From Euptelea pleiosperma (taxonomy: Eukaryota > Streptophyta > Magnoliopsida > Ranunculales > Eupteleaceae), in assembly GCA_035048495.1 (NCBI GenBank), contig CM068544.1:12208138-12272137 (forward strand): a stretch of DNA of 64,000 bases. The letters are read 5' to 3'. The position numbers and the translations under genes are program-made. How positions within the stretch are numbered: position 1 is the first letter of the stretch; each line of letters starts with the position of its first letter. A model generated the notes under the pieces. It saw only the letters and a list, made by a program, of their open reading frames with translations. It did not search any database and was not told the origin of the DNA. Of this stretch, positions 10,835 through 20,672 are shown piece after piece.

Positions 10835-11872
10835 GATTTTTGAAAATAAAAAAATAAAAAAATAAGAAAAATATTTTTTTTTTTTTATTTTTTATTTTAT
10901 TTTTTATTTTTTTAAGTAAAAACCTACTTTTCTATGGGGAATCTCCCCAATTAGTGGACCCCCCATTTAATTAAAATTATTTTTGAAATTCGCGGGGTCC
11001 ACTAACTGGTCGGACAGCGGGTCGATGATGATGGGCCCGGCTACTGGCCCACATGGACTGATGATGTCCATCGTCTCACAAGATGATGTGACAGGAATTC
11101 TGAAGGCGATCGGATGGATGGTGACTTGATTGGGACCCAGATTGGTAGATCGACGGATCTAGAGAGATCCAACGGTCCGATTGAAGATCCAACGGTCCGA
11201 TGGAAGATCCAACGGTCAGAAAGCTAAGGGAGATGAGATAGAGCCGATGGGCAGGAGTTCTGGGGTTAGGTCAGTAGATTCGAGGACCGAGAGATGAAGA
11301 GAGAGAGAGAATAAGAAGAGATGAGAGAAAAAGTATCAAAAAAAATGGAAAAATGCACTGGCGGAGGGTCTGGAACCTTGGTCTTCACTGTGACCATCCT
11401 CACGCTTCTCCAGTAGAGTCGACTATCATTCTTTGCTGACTCATGTGGCTTTAAACGCTTTGGTCCGTCTCTTGGTCATTGGCTCTCCTGCTCTCTTCGT
11501 TCTTTGGGCCGGCTTTTTGGTCCTCATAGTTGGCCCATATCTTTTAGTCATAGCATGTGGGCTCTTTAAGCTTTGATAATGGGCTTTCCTGATCGATGTG
11601 GGCTCGCAAGTCTCGAGAAATGTCCCATCGGGGTTTCCTGCGACAGAAGAAGCGCGTAATGAGACTCTATCAGAATGACTACATGTCTAGACTTCCGAAA
11701 ATGTGTTTAATGCATGCAAATATACCATTTCGTCCAGAAAAGTGTGTTCTACGCAACACAAGAGACTCTTACGTAGAAAAGTGGATAATTAGAGCAGTTT
11801 TACGTAGGAGAGTGCGATAACGCTAACAAGATAAGTGCTTAAAATAAGCACTTTTGAGCGAATATCAGTGAT

Positions 11873-12720
11873 ACAGAGCAATTTGGGTGAATCATTGCCG
11901 CTTGTCTATTTGCTTTCGCATACATATTATTCGACTTGCGTGGCGTGGCCGTTAATAATTGAACATTAATCGAGCAGACCCAGCTCTTTTACAATTGGTG
12001 GGATTTCATCACCCACCTCATCATTCCATCTGATTTGATCCCAAGGCTCCATTTAATTAAAAAGAATCAAGAGTAGAGCCAATTAGCCCAGTGTTCGAGG
12101 AAAAATCCACACAAAGCAAACCCGCTTAACATCCAATCGAAATAAGACCACGAGCGCGGGTCCCTGTTGTCTAACACACCCATAAGTCCCTGCTACTCAA
12201 GTACACTGAGCTCTATGTGGCATCTTGGACTATTCGGCGGTTAGTTACGTTGTGGACTAGGAACACGCACCAACCCTAGCTTAACCCGAGGGAACACTCT
12301 TCTTAAACACTTGACCAATCCGGTTAGTCTGGGACGTACTTAAGACAGCCATTGTGCCGCAGTCTGTCTAGGCTTCGGATTGCCTTGTTGTTGACTAGAG
12401 TCAGTACTAAAGGATTCGCTTTGAAGAGTGTAGCCTGGTGAGAACCTAAGAGCGACAAAGTTAGTCCGGCGGTTAACAAAATAAACCAGTGGTCCACCCA
12501 CTGTCATAATCTACCATACCCCAGAAACTAACAAGATAAATCCTCAAACTTATCCTGATTTGTTATAGGCATAGGATTATCTTGCTTGCTCTATGTGCAT
12601 CATTTAGGATCCCTACCCCAGTGTCTCTTTGTAACCTAGTCTGAAGCTTATTTATATGGGTTCAACTGCCCCATTGTTTGACTCGTTCTGAGAGTCCTTC
12701 AATCATCAACACCCTTCCTT
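11873..12720 (+). mobile_element. Element 2 5' leader, second part
   Basis: Non-coding. It contains blocks conserved among all leaders in the window: GTGGGATTTCATCACCCACCTCATCATTCC, the GCGGGTCCCTGTTGTCTAACACACCCA block, and AACCAGTGGTCC...CCCACTGTCATAATCTAC. No ORF is conserved among the copies. In element 4 the matching leader leads to the gag start; here it leads into the hairpin cluster. Confidence 0.75.
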
Positions 12721-12727
12721 TGCCATT

Positions 12728-13037
12728 GGTCTCTTACTGATGAGAGACCAGGCAGACGGATCTCATTGATCCAATCTCTTACGACTGATGATCATTTCAG
12801 TCTCACTGCATTTTATGCTGGATAGGGGTGCTGACTGTCAACCCTACTGGAGTCTGCTCCACTAAATCCATCCCCGATACACATTGTGCCTTCGGCTCTG
12901 CTAACCATGGTCAGAGAATCCCTTGCTAGGTCTCTTACTGATGAGAGACCCATTACTGTTCTCCCATACCCGCTCCTCTTTATGAGTTTGCGGCTCTGCT
13001 AACCACGGCCAGAGAACCCTCTCAGTCTTCACTGAGA
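12728..13037 (+). other. Hairpin cluster replacing gag-pol in element 2
   Basis: At least six short inverted repeats in about 310 bp: GGTCTCT/AGAGACC (12728-12749), GGATC/GATCC (12758-12772), CTCTG/CAGAG (12896-12916), GGTCTCT/AGAGACC again (12929-12950), CTCTG/CAGAG again (12994-13014) and TCTCAG/CTGAGA (13020-13037). Element 3 keeps four of them at 27971-28113, one with a different loop but the same stem. No protein frame is shared between the two elements. The origin is unknown; a packaging or regulatory RNA role is only a guess. Confidence 0.65.
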
Positions 13038-13039
13038 AA

Positions 13040-13440
13040 GACCCTACCCGTACTACTGCTGGGTTGGGTTAGCTCGATTGGAAGCGTTCCTGCTCCAACT
13101 GATGAGCTGGATGACTAATGACTCACTCAGTCTCCCTGTGTTTCAAATTGGTTGGGGGTGCTTATCACCCCCGTTGTGTCTGGCTGAAGACGTAAAACTT
13201 AGCGCTTTTGGAAAGGCAATTCCGATTTCTTAGTTACATGAGTCGCATGCATTGTTATATCTCTCTGTCATACAGGTACACTCACTACAGATAATCTCCT
13301 GATACCAGACAGCATTCATTTCATGCTCCATTGGTAACATCCTCCCTATTCCTTGCATCATTATCATTATTTCATCCATTTTTGTCCCGCTCATGAGCAC
13401 CGAGGATGGTGCTATATTTTGGTTGGGGGTGGGTATTTAC
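13040..13440 (+). other. Element 2 junction to post-pol region, with two conserved hairpins
   Basis: From about 13090 this matches the region just 3' of integrase in elements 1 and 4. GGGGGTG-CTTAT-CACCCCC lies at 13154-13172, and AGCACC-GAGGAT-GGTGCT at 13396-13413, followed 7 bases later by GGTTGGGGGTGGG. The last motif resembles the true polypurine tract GGTTGGGGGTTG at 15015-15026. Confidence 0.75.
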
Positions 13441-13828
13441 CAAAACTCATGTATTCCTTTTGATAAATATATATATATATATATATAAAAAAAAATTTCT
13501 TGTTTTTGGGGTGATTTCCGATGTTCTCCAAAAGTTTTCTAGAATTTCAAAAATGTGTCAAATACCCTGACTTTGATTAGTTGAAAACCTCCGTTAAGTC
13601 AGTATTGAGGATGTCAATTTTTGTTTAAAGTTAGCATTGAGTCAATTCAAGCGTGACTACAGCAGGTTTGAAAACTCAGAAAAACTCAGATTTGGCACAA
13701 TTGTACACTATCAACATCAGAGTCATCCTAAGTTTGGAAATTCTGGAGATCCTGTGAGAATAATTGTGGAGACCAAACCCAGTGAGCTGTCGAGCCTTTA
13801 ATCAATTCAGAGGGTTATACAACAATCC

Positions 13829-13847
13829 TGAGTCACAAGATGACTCA
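13829..13847. promoter_or_regulatory. TGAGTCA/TGACTCA palindrome spanning a start codon, element 2
   Basis: TGAGTCACAAGATGACTCA: perfect 7-bp arms around CAAGA. TGAGTCA is a GCN4/AP-1-type bZIP site. The right arm's TGACTCA overlaps the ATG of the 13840-14073 ORF. The same palindrome, with the same centre, occurs in elements 4 (41535-41553), 1 (4875-4893) and, less one base, 3 (29009-29026). Confidence 0.75.
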
Positions 13848-14073
13848 CTATTCTTCATGCCCGCAATATTCGTTGAGAGATCTCATTATCTTTTACTTCG
13901 ATCATAAAACTCGGAACGACATCAAAAATTGGATTACTACGACAGAACCTTCTCTGTATCCAGTCAAGACAGTATACATGATAGTGCAAACCTTAGAAAA
14001 TGATTTAGGCCATTTTTCTGAACCATTCAGCCTTTTTACTCACCTGAATTATACTTCACTAGAAACCCCTTGA
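13840..14073 (+). CDS. Small conserved sense ORF, 77 aa, unknown function (element 2)
   Basis: Sense-strand ORF in the post-pol region, where Athila elements often carry an env-like gene. Element 4 has the matching ORF (41303-41542, -, 79 aa). Both start MTH at the same palindrome and share DLI, NDIK, EPSLYP and VQTLEND...GH, with many substitutions between them and near-equal length. Elements 1 and 3 keep recognisable pieces but are frameshifted. I do not recognise a domain; there is no signal peptide or clear membrane segment. Whether it is translated is unknown. Start chosen at the ATG shared with element 4. Confidence 0.4.
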   Translation: MTHYSSCPQYSLRDLIIFYFDHKTRNDIKNWITTTEPSLYPVKTVYMIVQTLENDLGHFSEPFSLFTHLNYTSLETP

Positions 14074-14527
14074 GCCATTCTATAAAAGCCTTTTCTTTGT
14101 AAACCCATCAACCTAAAATCCAATCCAGCTATGAAGCATGACTGTTTACCCTTATTTTGAGATGGACAACTGATATAAGTGTACCGTGAAAAGAAAAGTA
14201 AAGAAGAAGAATCAAAAGGAAAAGAAAGTGGTTCAAGCTGAAAACAAAATATGGAAAGAAAGTATGAAAAAGAGCTGAAAAGAAATTGAGCAGTCTCAGA
14301 AATATCAAGAAAAAGAGAAAAATACGAAAAAAAAAGGAAAAAGAACCAGATAATGGTGTTACGCCGCAGGAAAAATTCTAGAAAAGGGCAATATCCTCTC
14401 AAGATCTTTGAAATCCTGCATTCCTTTATCTCTCTACACCTGACCTAAGCCTCATTACAACCCAGGAAAGTCCTACTTGATTCTAGGATAGTACGATCAT
14501 AAAATGTGGAGATTGGAGAAAGAGAAG

Positions 14528-14806
14528 CTATAGAGTTTGATCTGACGTTCCCGAGTGAAGTGGTATTCCAATCATGAGATCTTCTTCTGTTAAAGATGTC
14601 CTTCCTTCAAATAATACATATGTGAGATCTTTACTTTCATCAACACATCTCCTCACATAAAATTGAGAGAAAAGAAGAAAACCCTTCTTGTGTGATTCTA
14701 TTCTGAGTGCTAAAAATGTGAGATTTGAGGTCGAGGCAGAAAAACTTAAAGGTGATCTGGAAATCTTTACTGTCGGATGATGAGAATGTTGAGCACACAC
14801 ACACAC
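14528..14806 (-). CDS. Conserved antisense ORF, 92 aa, unknown function (element 2)
   Basis: Runs antisense to element 2 between the pol-end region and the 3' LTR. Element 3 has a homologue at 29712-29984 (-, 90 aa). They share HHPTVK, TSNLT, YVRR, LTYVLFEGRT, LTEEDLM and a DQTL end, with amino-acid changes throughout and one in-frame length difference in a CA repeat near the start. Elements 1 and 4 keep the end (MIGMS...SDQTL then stop) but are broken upstream. Antisense ORFs at this place are known in some plant Ty3/gypsy elements, such as Grande. It may be one exon of a longer gene. The function is unknown. Confidence 0.45.
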   Translation of the reverse strand: MCVCAQHSHHPTVKISRSPLSFSASTSNLTFLALRIESHKKGFLLFSQFYVRRCVDESKDLTYVLFEGRTSLTEEDLMIGIPLHSGTSDQTL

Positions 14807-15014
14807 GCAGAGTCTGACTATTCTGGGTCATGATTATCAGTCTGTAGTCTTGCCAAAACTTTCAAACTCTTCGCTAGCATGGAACTATTTTTGCATCCAT
14901 TCAATGATTTGACAAACGGTGTTTTCCCGGAGCTAATGTGAAAGTGTGCAGCATGTGCAGAGCCCTTTTAAGCTCATTTATTTCGCACTAATTGCCAAGG
15001 ATTGGCAATATGCT

Positions 15015-15026
15015 GGTTGGGGGTTG
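15015..15026 (+). promoter_or_regulatory. Polypurine tract, element 2
   Basis: GGTTGGGGGTTG immediately before the 3' LTR start TGATATT; primer for plus-strand DNA synthesis. Identical in element 3 (30199-30210). Reversed in element 4 (40361-40372) as CAACCCCCAACT. Confidence 0.85.
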
Positions 15027-16007
15027 TGATATTCGCTCAAAAGTGCTTATTTTAAGCAATTATCCTTTTAGCGTTATTGCATTCTCCTACGTAAAATACT
15101 CTATTTACCTACTTTTCTACGTAAGAGTCTCTTCTGTTGCGTAGAACACACTTTTCTGGACGAAATGGTATATTTGCATGCATTAAACACATTTTCGAAA
15201 GTCTAAATATTAAGCCGTTCTGATAAAGTCTCATTACGCGCTTCTTCTGTCGCAGGAAACCCCGATGGGACGATTCTCGAGACTTGTGGGCCCAAATCGA
15301 TCATGAAAGCCCATTATCAAAGCTTAACAAGCCCACATGCTATGACTAGAAGATATGGGCCAAATATGGGCTGAATAAGAGGACCAAAAAGTCGGCCCAA
15401 AGAACGAAGAGAGTAGGAGAGCCAATGACCAAGAGACGGACCAAAGCGTTTAAAGCCACATGAGTCAGCAAAGAATGATGGTCGACTCTACTGGAGAAGC
15501 GTGAGGATGGTCACAGTGAAGACCAGGGTTCCAGACCCTCCGCCAGTGCTTTTCTCTCTATTTTCTGATACTTTCTCTCTCATCTCTCCTTATTCTCTCT
15601 CTACCTTCTTCCTCTCTCTCTAAAATCTCTTTTTACATGCTTTCTTACATGCTTTCTAGAATAGATTTACCACTTTATTTATTTCTGTCATTTATTTCAT
15701 GTAAGCAACAGTTTAATTAATGCAATTTGATTTCGATAATTTTAGTCTTCTCTGGATCTTATTTGGATGTGTTTTAAATCGACTCGCCCTTCTCATCTCT
15801 TCAATCATTCTCCTTTTTCTCTTGTATATTATCTGTCATTTTATGTTCTTATTTGCGCTAATCCGACTAATCCCGAGTGCGGAACGACATCCGACACAAG
15901 CCACTGTGCAAAATTGCTCATTCTACAGGTTAAAGGTTTCGGATTAAAAAAAAATGTGTTGAAGTTAGGGTTTCCGTAACCAACGACGCGGAAAAATCCT
16001 ACTTTCA
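15027..16007 (+). mobile_element. Element 2 3' LTR (981 bp)
   Basis: Same length as the 5' LTR with about seven substitutions. Followed by CTTAT (16008-16012), the right target duplication, and then by the interrupted pol of element 1. Confidence 0.95.
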
Positions 16008-18077
16008 CTTATCATTGATCTCGAGGTCGAATTCCTGCAGTAAGAGAATCTAGCGAATTAATCGAGGCTTGGTTTCCTTTTTCGACATGAGATAACGAAG
16101 GGCTGCATGATCAGTGTACACGACCACCTTAGTGGCTAAGAGGTACTGACGGAATTTATCAATGGCGAAGACTACCGCCAGGAGTTCTTTCTTAGTGGTG
16201 GAGTAATTCATTTGGGTAGAGTTAAGAGTTTTGCTCGCGTAGTAGATCACGTGTGACCTTTTGTCAACTCTCTGCCCTAGAACGGCTCTTAAAGCATAGT
16301 CTGAACCATCGCACATTACCTCAAAAGGTAGAGTCCAGTCCGGGGGACGGATAATGGGTGCAGTAGTGAGCTCAAATTTGAGATGCTCGAATGCCTTGAC
16401 ACAGTCAGCATTAAAGTCGAAAGGACTATCTTTAGCCAGGAGATGGGACAGTGGTCGAGCGATTTGAGAGAAGTCCTTGATGAATCGCCTATAGAATCCT
16501 CCGTGTCCCAAAAAGGACCGGATGTCACGCACGGACTTAGGAATGGGCATGGTCGAGATGATATCGATTTTAGCTTTGTCGACCTCAATGCCCTGATGGG
16601 AAATGACATGTCCCAGAACTATGCCTTTCTTCACCATGAAGTGGCATTTCTCCCAATTGAGGACAAGTCGCTTGTCCTAACAGCGTTGAAGTACAAGCCC
16701 TAGATGGTTCAGACAGTCATCAAAGGATGACCCAAAAACTGAGAAGTCCTCCATAAAAACTTCAAGGAATCTTTCCACCATGTCAGAGAATATGCTCATC
16801 ATACACTGTTGAAAGGTCGCGGGTGCATTGTAGAGGCCAAAGGGCATGCGCTTGTAGGCAAAAGTGCCAAAGGGACAGGTGAAAGTAGTCTTCTCGTGAT
16901 CCTCAGGGGCGATGGGTATTTGATTATACCCTGAGTAACCATCAAGGAAGCAGTAATAGGAGTGACCTGCTAGTCTCTCCAACATCTGGTCTATGAAGGG
17001 TAAAGGAAAATGGTCCTTCCTAGTGTTGGTGTTGAGTCGTCGATAATCGATGCAGACTCTCCACCCTTTCTTTAGGCGCTGAGTTACCATTTCCTTGTTC
17101 TCATTTTCCACAACTGTGAATCCTGCCTTTTTAGGGACGACATGAATAGGACTCACCCATTTGCTATCGGAGATGACAGTTTAAGGACCTCGTCTCAGAC
17201 TACTTCCTTTAAGACGGGGTTCAACCTCCTCTGGTGTTCACGAGAGGTTTTGGATTCATCCTCGAGGTAGATGTGATGTTGGCACACCGAGGGGTCTATG
17301 CCTCGAGTATCATCTATAGTCCAACCTATCGCAGATTTGTGCTCGTTGAGCAACTCGAGAAGTTTCTTACGTTCACTCGCAGATAAAGCGGAAGCAATAA
17401 TGACAGGGTAGGTTTCCTTAAAACCAAGATAGGCATAGGAAAGATCTGTGGGAAGAGGCTTAAGCTCCAATATTGGAGCAGATGGAGTAGAAATAGGTGT
17501 CACAGAAGACACGGATTGAAGAGGTTTGACTTCAGTAGGTAAAGGAAGGATAGGTTCTCTGGCCATGGTTATCAGAGGCTCGAACTCGATGAGTGGAGCA
17601 GGGATCTCTATCAGTGGAGCAGTCTCCAAAAGATCATTGAGGTCAGAAATGGCTGACTCTGTGGCAAAGTCAGCTCCAAAGTGTTCTAGACACTGCTTAA
17701 GAATATATTCGGTGGAGTCCGGGATCAGGCTCTCAACGGCACACATTTCATCGGCCACATCACGATCGGTATCCTATTGCATTAGATGAAAGATATTGAC
17801 CTCAGCTTTGAGGTTTCCGAAAGCAATGGACATGTTTCCGTCCCGGCACCTGATGTGTGCATTCGCGGTGGCAAGAAAAGGGCAGCCTAAGATGACCGGA
17901 ATGCGGTTATCCTGACATGGCTCGGTGTCGAGAATGATAAAGTCCACAGGATAATAAAAGTCAGCGACTTTTACTAGGACATCTTCAATGATTCTTCTTG
18001 GAATCTTGATGGACTGATCAGCTAATTTCTGGGTGACATTGGTAGGTTTCATATCTTTCAGTCATAACTGCTGATGG
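16008..18077 (-). pseudogene. pol: Element 1 pol, 5' part: protease end, RT, RNase H (broken)
   Basis: Reverse strand. From right to left: the end of protease (LADQSIKIPRRIIEDV ... VILGCPFLATANA), a linker, RT (VSPIHVVPKKAG, KDHFPLPFIDQML, YCFLDGYSGYNQI) and RNase H ([17 protein letters not shown]). The RT catalytic box reads FMED rather than the expected FMDD (16743-16757), changing a metal-binding Asp to Glu. In-frame stops are at 17774, 17195, 16677 and 16050, and a small deletion near 17170-17190 shifts the frame just before VSPIH. Gag and the start of protease are missing: at 18077 the sequence jumps into the 5' LTR. Confidence 0.9.
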
Positions 18078-20672
18078 TTCGTGTTGGATGTCGATCCGCA
18101 CTCGGGATTAGTCAGATTAGCACACGAAAGAACACATAAAATGACAGGATGATATTAGAAATAAAGGCGGGATGGGAAGGGTGGTGTATGATTTTCTTAA
18201 AACATGATTTGTGATTTTTAGAAAAAGATTTTAATACTAACAATAAGAACATGAGAATAAAAACAAGTTCCATTAATTCATTAATCCAAAAGTTCTTACA
18301 ATATTTGACTCAAAATAAGTAATAAGGAAAACTATACTAGAAAGCTGATAAATAAAGTGATAGAGAGAGAAACAAGAGAGAGAAATGAGGAGTAACTAGA
18401 GACAGAGAGAGAAAGTATAAGGGAGAGAGAGAACGTGAGAAGAGAGATGAAGAACAATAGCGAGGGAAAGAGGAAACTATTGTAGAGAGAGAAACCTAAA
18501 GGAGAGGAGAGAAGGAGGAAACTCACCATGAACACTTACCATTCGGCCTTGAGAGTGAGGATCGGGCAAGGTCGTTGTGGTCCAATGTGATGCACGTTGA
18601 TGCACCATGATGGAACATTACTTTGAGGGAGATCGACTAATATTTGGCCAAGTGCTTGGAGAGGAGATACCCAACCAAAGGGTAGAGCAGTAGTGGTCGG
18701 CAGATCACAACGGTGCTGTTGCGAGTTGTCGTTAATGGTGGTTATGGAGGGGCAGTCGTTGAGCAGCAACACGGGGCAAGAGATGGTGCTATCAAATGGA
18801 GGAACTAACGGGGAGATTGAAGAGAGGCAAGCGTGAAAGACCATATGTCAATAGGTGTGTCTGCCGAGGGGTTTGCTGGTGCAAATCCTATGGCCTACAA
18901 CTGAGTTTTCAACTTTTGAAGGGCTTGGATGGCGACGGCGGATTGAAGGAGATGTGTTGCAGTCCAGCCTGTGATATAGTTGCAGATCTGCAACTCGATG
19001 GAGGCAGCAACATGGTAGTGACTGGTGAGGACAGTGGCGGCGTTGAGATGAGCGAGATGAAGACTAGAGAGAATGATTCTGGACGGATCGGTTGGAAGGG
19101 AGCAGCAACGGTGGAGTCGTGGGTGGTTCTTGGTGAGTTGCACGTGGCTGCCAGTGGAGAAGATGGTGGTGCCTTGGGAGGAGAACGTGATGGAGCAATC
19201 CAATGGTGGAGGGAAGAGGATAGCAGCAATGCTCTAGCAGGAGGCGGTGGAGATGAGATACGAGGTGTTCTCTTGCCGCGGAACTATACAGTGGTGGCTG
19301 TTGGAAGAACAGCCACCGTGTAGAATAGATGAGGTGGGTGGCGGCTTGGATTTTGGCAGCTTCAGTTTTAGAAGAAGAGAGGGTTGCAGGCGACCGTGCA
19401 AGAGGCAGAGCAAGGTGGAGATGAAGAGAAGAAGAAGAGAACAGCAGAAGAAGAAGGAGGAAGGACGGCCGGAGTTGCAGGTCTGCAACTCCGGCGAGAT
19501 CAAGAAGGAAGAAGAAGAAGAAAGAGAAGGAATAAGAGAAAGAGAACGTGGGGGATTGATAGGAGGAGATGGGGAGAGGGATTGAAGGGGGATTAGGGTT
19601 CAAACGAACCCTTCTCCTTCCCCTTTTAAAGCTCCCTAGTTTCCATTAATGGAAATTAGGAAATTTTTAAAATAAAAAAAATATATATATATTTTTTTTT
19701 AAGTAAAACCCTACTTTTCTTTGGGGAATTTCCCCATTTAGTGGCTCCCCCATTTTTTAAAATTTAATTAAAATTATTTTGAAATTCACGGGGTCCACTA
19801 AATGGTCGGACAGCGGGTCGATGATGATGGGCCCGGCTACTGGCCCACATGGATTGATGATGTCCATCGTCTCACAAGATGATGTGACAGACAATCTGAT
19901 GGCTATCGGATGGATGGTGACTTGATTGGGACCCAGATTGGTAGATCGACGGATCTAGAGATATCCAACGGTCCGGTGGAAAATCTAACAGTCCGATTGA
20001 AGATCCAACGGTCAGAAAGCTAAGGGAGATGAGACAGAGCTAATGGACAGGAGTTCTGGGGTTAGGTCAGTAGATTCGAGGACCGAGAGATGAAGAGAGA
20101 GAGAATAAGGAGAGATGAGAGAGAAAATAGTAAAAAATGGAGATAAAAGTATTGGCAGAGGGTCTGGAACCCTGGTCTTCACTGTGACCATCCTCACGCT
20201 TCTCCAGTAGAGTAGACTATCATTCCTTGCTGACTCATGTGGCTTTAAACGCTTTGGTCCGTCTCTTGGTCATTGGCTCTCCTGCTCTCTTCGTTCTTTT
20301 GGTCGACTTTTTGGTCCTCTTATTCAGCCCATATTTGGCCCATATCTTCTAATCATAGCATGTGGGCTTTTTAAGCTTTGATAATGGGCTTTCCTGATCG
20401 ATGTGGGCTCGCAAGTCTCGAGAATTGTCCCATCGGGGTTTCCTGCGACAGAAGAAGCGCGTAATGAGACTCTATCAGAATAACTTTATGTCTAGACTTC
20501 CGAAAATGTGTTTAATGCATGCAAATATACCATTTCGTCCAGAAAAGTGTGTTCTACGCAACAAAAGAGACTCTTACGTAGAAAAGTAGATAAATAGAGT
20601 ATTTTAACGTAAGAGAGTGTGATAACGCTTAGAAGATAACAGTGGAAAATACGCACTTTTAAGTGAATATCA
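18078..20672 (-). mobile_element. Element 1 5' LTR, missing its inner end
   Basis: Reverse LTR from TTCGTGTTGGATGTCGATCC to the reversed start GTGAATATCA at 20672. It lacks the last about 100 bp of the LTR, the primer site, leader and gag; a deletion joins LTR to protease. It includes AG tracts (18360-18520), a GTTGCAG hairpin (19469-19494), a promoter-like GGGTTC region (about 19590) and the antisense ORF (20401-20589). ORFs at 18796-19323 and nearby have no recognisable domain and are not kept in other copies. Confidence 0.85.

Larger units (their letters stand above)
8991..11867 (-). mobile_element. Solo LTR-d (2,877 bp, reverse), in the leader of element 2
   Basis: Runs from TGAAAGTAGG (reversed LTR end) to GCGAATATCA (reversed LTR start). 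Flanks are GCGAT (8986-8990) and GTGAT (11868-11872), a 5-bp duplication with one C/T difference. The leader of element 2 is continuous when it is removed, as in element 3. Contents: AG-rich tracts (9280-9520), GTTGCAG hairpins at 10450-10474 and 10623-10647, a (GAA)n run (about 10525-10590), promoter palindromes (10770-10834) and the LTR-antisense ORF (11596-11820). The long K- and E-rich ORFs around 10226-10843 come from the GAA repeat. Confidence 0.9.
14080..15026 (+). mobile_element. Element 2 3' untranslated region and polypurine tract
   Basis: Purine-rich sense strand with no sense ORF of note. It holds the antisense ORFs and, at 14790-14810, a CA repeat. It ends AATTGCCAAGGATTGGCAATATGCTGGTTGGGGGTTG, directly before the 3' LTR. 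The polypurine tract is GGTTGGGGGTTG (15015-15026). TTGCCAAGGATTGGCAA is itself a palindromic hairpin just upstream and recurs in elements 3 and 4. Confidence 0.85.
7043..16007 (+). mobile_element. Element 2: complete non-autonomous Athila-like element, no gag-pol
   Basis: Full element with 981-bp LTRs, tRNA-Asp-type primer site, polypurine tract and perfect 5-bp duplication CTTAT. Without the nested LTR-d (8991-11867) its interior is about 4.1 kb and contains no gag, protease, RT or integrase. The leader (8024-12720) leads into a hairpin cluster (12728-13037) and then the post-pol region (13090-15026). The same layout in element 3 indicates a shared, propagating deletion lineage rather than a private deletion. 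Movement would need proteins supplied by an autonomous relative such as element 4's family. Confidence 0.9.

Noticed and set aside
10226..10843. 205-aa Lys/Arg/Glu-rich ORF and its poly-Phe antisense
   Set aside because: Translation of a GAA microsatellite and neighbouring purine tract in LTR-d; no domain and no matching frame in other LTRs.
12728..13140. Hammerhead ribozyme, prompted by repeated CTGATGAG
   Set aside because: No GAAA after a stem II and no matching stem III cleavage site; CTGATGAG here lies in the loop of the GGTCTCT/AGAGACC hairpin or beside a CCA/TGG pair.
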